DNA of 64,000 bases from Tubulanus polymorphus. Its lineage: Eukaryota; Nemertea; Palaeonemertea; Tubulaniformes; Tubulanidae. This document shows, one piece after another, positions 22,143 through 64,000 of this stretch (position 1 is its first letter; every line of letters begins with the position of its first letter). Position numbers and translations under genes: made by a program. The stretch lies in the NCBI RefSeq assembly GCF_964204645.1, contig NC_134035.1:11699951-11763950 (forward strand). Direction: 5' to 3'. The notes under the pieces were generated by a model. That model made no database searches, was not told the origin of the DNA, and saw nothing but the letters and a program-made list of their open reading frames with translations.

Positions 22143-25100
22143 GTGGATACGAAAAGTGGAAACACCCCTAGTATATCACTGTTGAACTTAAATGTTTGCG
22201 GGCTTAAATCGAAAAGTAAATACGATGAATTTATTGATCTTCTACTCTGTAACGATATAGTAATTCTCACCGAGACAAAACTAGACAGTTCAGACGAGTT
22301 TTGGCTGAATGACTTCAGTGAAAAACTTGGATTTTTCCCATATGTGAACAACCGAACAAATCTATCAGTGAGACGGTCAGGTGGAATTGTCATTCTTATA
22401 AAAAAGGTACTGAAAAAATATGTAACCATGGAGAAGAAAACGAGTAAACTAATTCACTGGCTTAAATTTGATAAAAAAATGTTAAATGAAGATAAAGATC
22501 TACTTTTAGGTTCCGTGTATATCCCCCCGGAGAGTAGTACCTACGGAAGAGTCGAATTGTTCGACGATTTAGATTCTGAATTAATATCACTTTATAACTG
22601 TGACAATGATTACCTCTTATTGTGTGGCGATTTCAACGCTCACACTCGCAACCTTTTAGACTATACGCCCATTGATGACAGATATATAGAATATTTAGAC
22701 CTTAGTGAAATTTTTCAAGACGACGTTTCAGCTGTTCGCTCGTTAACTGTAAATGATATGCTACAAAGAACCAATTCCGATAACGGCATCAACAATTATG
22801 GTTACAGATTAGTCGAATTTTGTAAATCACACACTATATTTATATGTAATGGTCGTCTCGGTGAAGATAAAAATGTGGGCAAACACACATGCGTTAAGTC
22901 AGATAATTTTCATGTGGTCGATTACGGCATAGCGAGTTATCCCCTATTTGAAAAAATCGTGCATTTTAAAGTGTTGTGTTTCGACCGAATATTTTCAGAT
23001 GTTCATTGCCCTATCGAAATCAAAATTTCTAGCAAATCAACAATAATAAATGACACCAACGTAGAACCTGTTAATACATCACGGAAGATAAATTGGAACA
23101 AAACTAAAATAGTTGATTACATGGATAAAATCCATAATAGTACGGGCATTGATATTATCCAGCAAGATTTATTAAACCAGGCGGAACCTAACACTTGTAA
23201 CAAACGTCTCTGTGACACGTTAAAGCGAACGGCTCTAGATACAATGGGGGAAAGATTACTAGGTAAACGTACCAACAATGATAAAGCCTCACGTCACCAT
23301 TCACGTAATGTCATAGAAAAGCGCCGGGCATATAGGCGTGCCAAAAGGCACTATAAGAGTACCAAAAATGAACAAACTAAACAATTTCTGAACAACGCAT
23401 ACACTAACTATAAACAATCGGTTAATCGTGAACGAAATGCGCGCACGACAGGAACTAATCACGAAATTAGAATGTTAAAGAAGTCTGATCCTAAAAGTTT
23501 CTGGAAGTTCTTCCGCAAAAAGGCGAATGCACCACAATGTGAAGCAAATTTTGACGACTTGGTGAACCATTTTCATACACTAAATAGAAAACCCAACTAT
23601 GATAATACTGAACCCCCAGAGGGACATTTCGATTTCGATTTTGCAACGTTGAATTTTGATGCCCTTAATAGAGACCTAACTGAAGAAGAGGTTATAAATG
23701 CAATCAAAAAACTAAAAAATAACAAGTCACCCGGACCCGATGAGATAATCAACGAAATGCTTAAATCAGTTGCAAATAATTTATCACCTGTTCTCACTAC
23801 CTTATTTAATCGTATCTTGGACTCAGGAATTTACCCACACGACTGGGGACTATCAACAATAATTCCACTTTTTAAAAACAAAGGGGATCCTAATTGCCCA
23901 GATAACTACCGGGGCATTTCACTAACGAGCTGTCTAGGCAAACTATTTACTAGTCTGGTTAACAGTCGATTATCTGAATTTCTAGAGTGCAACCAGTTGT
24001 TAAATCTTATACAAGCCGGCTTCCGTAAGAAACATGGGGTTACTGACCATATATTTACACTGAAATCAGTTGTTGACTTGTTTTTGGGTAAAAATCGCAA
24101 ATTATACTGTGCATTTATTGATTATGAAAAAGCGTTCGATAAAATCTGGAGAAAAGCACTTTGGAAAAAATTAGATAACCACGGAATCACAGGTAAATTT
24201 TACAATATCGTAATAAATATGTATAAGTCCGTCAAATGTTGTGTTTCGACTAACGGAAGGAATTCCGAGTTTTTTCATAGTCATATTGGTCTCAAGCAGG
24301 GAGATAATCTATCCCCACTACTTTTTAGTCTATATGTAAACGACCTTGAAAACTTTCTATTGAGTAAAGGCTGTCAAAGTGTATGTATTGATAATAATGA
24401 TGAGGTAAATTTCTGGTTGAGACTTTTAGTGCTTTTATATGCAGACGATACCCTTATTTTATCTGACTCGATGGAAGGCCTACAATTAGCACTTGATTCT
24501 TTGTCTGAATATTGTGACCTATGGAAATTGAAAATCAACCCAGCAAAGACTAAAATACTAATATTCCAAAAAAGGAAAACAAGATTAAAACCAACTTTTT
24601 TTATACACCAACATGAAGTCGAAGTTGTTGACGAATTTGTCTACTTAGGAATATTATTTAATTACACTGGTACATTTGCAAAATGTCGAAAGAAAATTGG
24701 GGAAAGTGCAAATAAAGCTCTATTTTTTGTCTTGAAAAAGGTCCAACAGTACTCTTTAGATACAGACGTAGGTTTAGAACTTTTTGATGCTATGGTCGAA
24801 CCAATCCTTACGTATGCATGTGAAATATGGGGTTACGAATCAACTGCTATTTTAGAGAAATACCACCTGCGTTTTTGTAAATATTTACTACATCTAAACC
24901 GGTCTACCCCAAATTATATGGTCTATGGTGAATTAGGTAGAACCCCGCTTGCGATAATCATCAAGAGTAAAATGGTTAAGTTCTGGGCAAAGCTTTTATG
25001 GAATGATGTATCGACATTATCGGGTCAAATGTATAAAATGCTTTTTAATATGCACTTGCTCCATGGAAAAACAACCAAGTGGTTAAGTTATATAAAATGC

Positions 25101-25610
25101 ACCCTAGAAGAGTGTGGTTTAATGAACTACTGGGTAAATCACGAGCGAGTTAATCCTGAACTTATTGGTGAATTGATCAAACAGCGTCTTCAAGACCAAT
25201 TTACGCAAAAATGGATGGCCGATTGCCGTAACAGCTCAAAAGGACTAATGTATTCTATGATCAAAACTGAACTAAAGTTCGAACCATATTTGCATGACCT
25301 CCCTATTTCATTGCGACGCACATTGTGCCGGTTTAGATGTAGTAATCACAAACTACCGATTGAAACCGGTAGATATAGTAATACACCTCAAAACCAGAGA
25401 TTTTGTTTAAAATGCAACCAAAATGTAATTGGAAATGAATATCACTTTTTATTTGAATGTCCAGAATATACAATTCTAAGATCACAGTGCTTACCACAAT
25501 TCTGTTTAACAAGACCTAGTCATTATAAACTGATAACCCTTTTCAATTCCCCAAAAAATACTCTTGTCAAATTATGTAAGTTTCTGAAAGCAGCCTTTGA
25601 ACCTCCATGA
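22143..25610 (+). CDS. LINE ORF2 protein (endonuclease and reverse transcriptase)
   Basis: About 1,155 residues in the same frame as ORF1 and separated by one UAG; there is no ATG near its start. The N-terminal APE-type endonuclease shows LNLNVCGLKS, ILTETKLD, LLLCGDFNAHT and FSDVHCPIEI. The reverse transcriptase shows NKSPGPDEI, PDNYRGISL, FIDYEKAFD (about 658–666), GLKQGDNLSPLLFSLYVNDL and YADD (766–769). A C-terminal cysteine/histidine motif (FCLKC ... HFLFECPEY) may bind nucleic acid. Known role: nicking target DNA and target-primed reverse transcription. The clade is not certain; CR1/L2-like or a related APE lineage is likely. The coordinate 22,143 is a GTG; translation probably begins by readthrough, reinitiation or a non-AUG start. 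Confidence 0.9.
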   Translation: MDTKSGNTPSISLLNLNVCGLKSKSKYDEFIDLLLCNDIVILTETKLDSSDEFWLNDFSEKLGFFPYVNNRTNLSVRRSGGIVILIKKVLKKYVTMEKKTSKLIHWLKFDKKMLNEDKDLLLGSVYIPPESSTYGRVELFDDLDSELISLYNCDNDYLLLCGDFNAHTRNLLDYTPIDDRYIEYLDLSEIFQDDVSAVRSLTVNDMLQRTNSDNGINNYGYRLVEFCKSHTIFICNGRLGEDKNVGKHTCVKSDNFHVVDYGIASYPLFEKIVHFKVLCFDRIFSDVHCPIEIKISSKSTIINDTNVEPVNTSRKINWNKTKIVDYMDKIHNSTGIDIIQQDLLNQAEPNTCNKRLCDTLKRTALDTMGERLLGKRTNNDKASRHHSRNVIEKRRAYRRAKRHYKSTKNEQTKQFLNNAYTNYKQSVNRERNARTTGTNHEIRMLKKSDPKSFWKFFRKKANAPQCEANFDDLVNHFHTLNRKPNYDNTEPPEGHFDFDFATLNFDALNRDLTEEEVINAIKKLKNNKSPGPDEIINEMLKSVANNLSPVLTTLFNRILDSGIYPHDWGLSTIIPLFKNKGDPNCPDNYRGISLTSCLGKLFTSLVNSRLSEFLECNQLLNLIQAGFRKKHGVTDHIFTLKSVVDLFLGKNRKLYCAFIDYEKAFDKIWRKALWKKLDNHGITGKFYNIVINMYKSVKCCVSTNGRNSEFFHSHIGLKQGDNLSPLLFSLYVNDLENFLLSKGCQSVCIDNNDEVNFWLRLLVLLYADDTLILSDSMEGLQLALDSLSEYCDLWKLKINPAKTKILIFQKRKTRLKPTFFIHQHEVEVVDEFVYLGILFNYTGTFAKCRKKIGESANKALFFVLKKVQQYSLDTDVGLELFDAMVEPILTYACEIWGYESTAILEKYHLRFCKYLLHLNRSTPNYMVYGELGRTPLAIIIKSKMVKFWAKLLWNDVSTLSGQMYKMLFNMHLLHGKTTKWLSYIKCTLEECGLMNYWVNHERVNPELIGELIKQRLQDQFTQKWMADCRNSSKGLMYSMIKTELKFEPYLHDLPISLRRTLCRFRCSNHKLPIETGRYSNTPQNQRFCLKCNQNVIGNEYHFLFECPEYTILRSQCLPQFCLTRPSHYKLITLFNSPKNTLVKLCKFLKAAFEPP

Positions 25611-25645
25611 TGTATCCCCCTAAATTACTAGATTACTAAATACTA

Positions 25646-25945
<300 letters not shown>

Positions 25946-26610
25946 TGCCACTATATTATATTATGTATTACATGAACGATATTTGTATACTGTACTTTGT
26001 ACAAAGTTACAATAAACGAAATGAAATGAAATGAAATAAAGCCGGGGGCTAAGTCAATTATGTTTTGATTGATTTAACCGACCACGGGTAACACAGATAA
26101 TGCCCATCTAAACCAGACACGGGTGTGTATACAAGAAAAGCTTTTCATTGCAGACCGGTAGTATCATCTCCTCAATTCATTAGACAATTGGCAAACGGAC
26201 TATGAAAATCGAAGACTAATAAATAACAAAGACAAACGCAATTCTAATCAAAGACATTATCATCACCGCGATACTCTGAAGGCACAATTTCCTTGAAAAT
26301 CTTAGAAACTTGCGCAGAAAAATTAATCAGTTAATTCCCGAGATGAGATCGACCGCCTCCCACCACTGTTTCATTCATTCGCTTAATATATGATCATGAG
26401 AGAAAATAGTTTCTCTGCGGGCACCGCATCGAAGCGTCCCGTTATTGAGAAACACCTCACACAAAAAAAGGAAAATACTTATTTCGTTCGTGAATATATT
26501 CTTATGTAGCTTCAAAACGCTGTTTTTCATTGATTTGGAATTTTCTAAATCTTAAAATAGGGATTGATTCTATTATTTATTTTGCTTTGTAAATTTCGTT
26601 TGAATTTTTT

Positions 26611-26764
26611 GATTGGATGTCCCTTACAAACCCACCACACCTGCCGCGAGCGAAACAGGGGGTTTGATTTTGAAATCGGAAATCGGAAACTATATCGAAG
26701 TACAGATATAGATGTGTGATCAACGGTCAAATTTACAGAATTTTTTGTTTAAATCGAAGTACAT
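26611..26764. repeat. Dispersed repeat copy 1 (shared with 34,921–35,055)
   Basis: GATTGGATGTCCCTTACAAA, then a run of GATTTTGAAATCGGAAATCG and ATCGAAGTACA, match the second copy in a PKHD1L1 intron. Each copy spans about 135–155 bp. The second copy is flanked by GATT-rich simple repeat that could be its tail. A SINE is plausible. Confidence 0.5.
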
Positions 26765-28601
26765 AATTGGGAAAGTCGGATTTGGAATATCTAATGTGTG
26801 GGAGAAATGACGAAATATCTCAATGTTCATTCCTGTTTTCATTATATCATTCTCGAATGAATTACATTTATCTATGGGTTCACGTGAATTCCTTCGTCTA
26901 TCGGGGTTATATCCAATCTCTGATTAAAAATCTCCTCTGGCTCTCGGTCACTACCGCCCGATTACCGCCCGATTATTGCCGACGGGAATCAGGCACGGCG
27001 AACTGGGAAATATTGTGTGACAGTCGTTACACGCTAGGGGCCGTTTCACAGTACTCTAGACTGGTGACTTTGGTTTGTCATTATTGCACAATATATTAAA
27101 GCATCTGGAAACGGTCCCTAGGTCCGATTACGCAAAAAATTTGAATAGATCAATCTTCAATGTGGAGTGGTATTTAATATACTCAAATAAAGTCATAGTT
27201 GAACACATTCCAACAATACTTTTACAGTGAAGTATATTAATTTATAAAACAACCATTGAACCACCTATATTCTGACATATGTAAAGTTCGCGTGGTTTCT
27301 CGAACCATGAAGCAATTATAAAGTATGTTTGGTATTTTACCTATATCAAACGCCGTTATGGAATGAGAAACAGTAGTATACCATAAGCCATTTAGGGTCA
27401 CTTCTTTCAAGCGGTCATTTTCGCAGCGGTTTTAACTTAATTAATTGCTATAATTGCAATAATCCACTTGTTGTCAGACTTTGCTGGTCTACGTTCATTT
27501 TCTTCGTTATGTCCATGTTCTCGTAATGGGCTCGTGCTGGGAAAGCAATTAATATAATTTGAACTCGGTAGAGAGAAAAAATTGGCGCTCTGCAGCGAAA
27601 CCCACAAAACCAAAACGAAGTCCCGCAGATATATAAATTATTATTTATTTTTTCATATTCAAAATAATGCGGTATAAAGAGTGTAATACAATGCTTTAGA
27701 AATCAGGCGATGTCGATGACCGAGGTGGTCAGAATATAGGAAATACCCGTCAGAAATGCCCTTAATTCTAGCATGGGTGAGCAGAGGCATTTCACCCTTA
27801 AATCTAGGGCCTACTTAGAAACATGATCGCAACGAATGCCCGAAACGGGAAATGTAGCTACCGAAAACGTTTGCGACAATACATTTATGTGACAAACCAA
27901 AATGAGATTTGCGCTGTTTTTATTACCTAATATTTCTTTGCTTCCCACATATTTTTTTCTTTGAATTTATCTTGAACTTAGAAATATCATACTCGCAATA
28001 ACTTAGTATTTACTATTCGCTATCTCGTCGCAATATATTTAAGGTATTAATTTTTTACGGTTACAGTTCGCTACATTCGCGCATTCCTTATTGCTCAACC
28101 GCAAACATTGAATGATAATTGTCACCGATAAATGCAATTAGCCTACGGGAAAAACAATAGCTACGTACGTAGTTGCTTTGTCTACGTTTCAGACCCGAAG
28201 CTGCAAGTCCAGTCAATCGTTTCTCTAAATTGCTCAGACAATTCGCGCGGTACTGGACATTGTTTTGCTGTCGTGTCTGAACACGCTTCGTGTTAACATA
28301 AAATCTAAACCGTCCAATGGTCGTGCGGCATTTCATTTACGTCACTCGACACCGGTCTATACACCTGATGTATTATTTATTACGCGTTATTTATTTATAA
28401 CAGGGACATTAAACAAGATTATTTTCATCCGAGTTAAACGTTGAACATCGAACAGAACTTCAGAAATACGATTCGTAACTTCAACCGACGGCGCTGAGAA
28501 GGACCGCGTCTGTTAACGATGCGAGGAGTGAACGATAAGCACACGCATCAAAGATAAATTAACGATTATATAACCAGCGATTAAAAGCACCGAGCATAAA
28601 A
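26765..28601. other. Intergenic region before the PKHD1L1-like gene
   Basis: No gene is recognised. Scattered short frames (for example 26,767–27,099) lack domains or splice structure. The 3' part is presumably promoter and 5' leader of the next gene; TTATATAA at 28,566–28,573 is close to the ATG and may not be a true TATA box. Confidence 0.5.

Positions 28602-64000
<35,399 letters not shown>

Noticed and set aside
26767-27099. A 110-codon open frame after the LINE
   Set aside because: No domain or promoter context; composition like its non-coding surroundings.

Overview
This is invertebrate nuclear DNA. It has GT–AG introns, intronless rhodopsin-class GPCRs in tandem, an APE-type LINE, long (TA)n microsatellites and many short foldback elements. 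The gene content (a large fibrocystin-L gene, an expanded GPCR family, an expanded secreted-protein family) suits a marine invertebrate, probably a lophotrochozoan such as an annelid, nemertean, mollusc or brachiopod. The phylum cannot be fixed from the window alone.

Layout. (1) 1–10,506, plus strand: three tandem paralogues of an uncharacterised secreted six-cysteine protein. They share exon lengths and phases; the first is cut by the window edge. (2) 10,991–17,745, minus strand: four intronless GPCR loci made by segmental duplication. Three look intact. The third is a pseudogene with a nonsense codon and a (TA)n tract in place of transmembrane helix 7. (3) 17,746–28,601: mostly intergenic DNA with one nearly intact non-LTR retrotransposon (about 21.0–26.04 kb). 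Its ORF2 lies in frame behind ORF1, separated by a single UAG. (4) 28,602 to past the right edge, plus strand: a PKHD1L1-like (fibrocystin-L) gene. I could thread 59 coding exons, about 4,577 residues, with every splice phase consistent: signal peptide, about 14 IPT/TIG domains, PA14, a cupredoxin-like segment, two G8/PbH1 modules, a dibasic processing site, one membrane helix and a cytoplasmic tail. A fifth intact GPCR gene is nested in one of its introns on the same strand.

The non-coding DNA is unusually rich in foldback elements. Two copies of one family, in two PKHD1L1 introns, carry clear 13–14 bp target-site duplications. Several families share a layout of GATGA, a short stem, GAAA and often AATAAA, which resembles a hammerhead-ribozyme core of the kind known from Penelope-like retroelements. 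This, the in-frame UAG of the LINE and the nested GPCR are the observations most worth following. No conventional RNA gene, CRISPR array or bacterial feature was seen.
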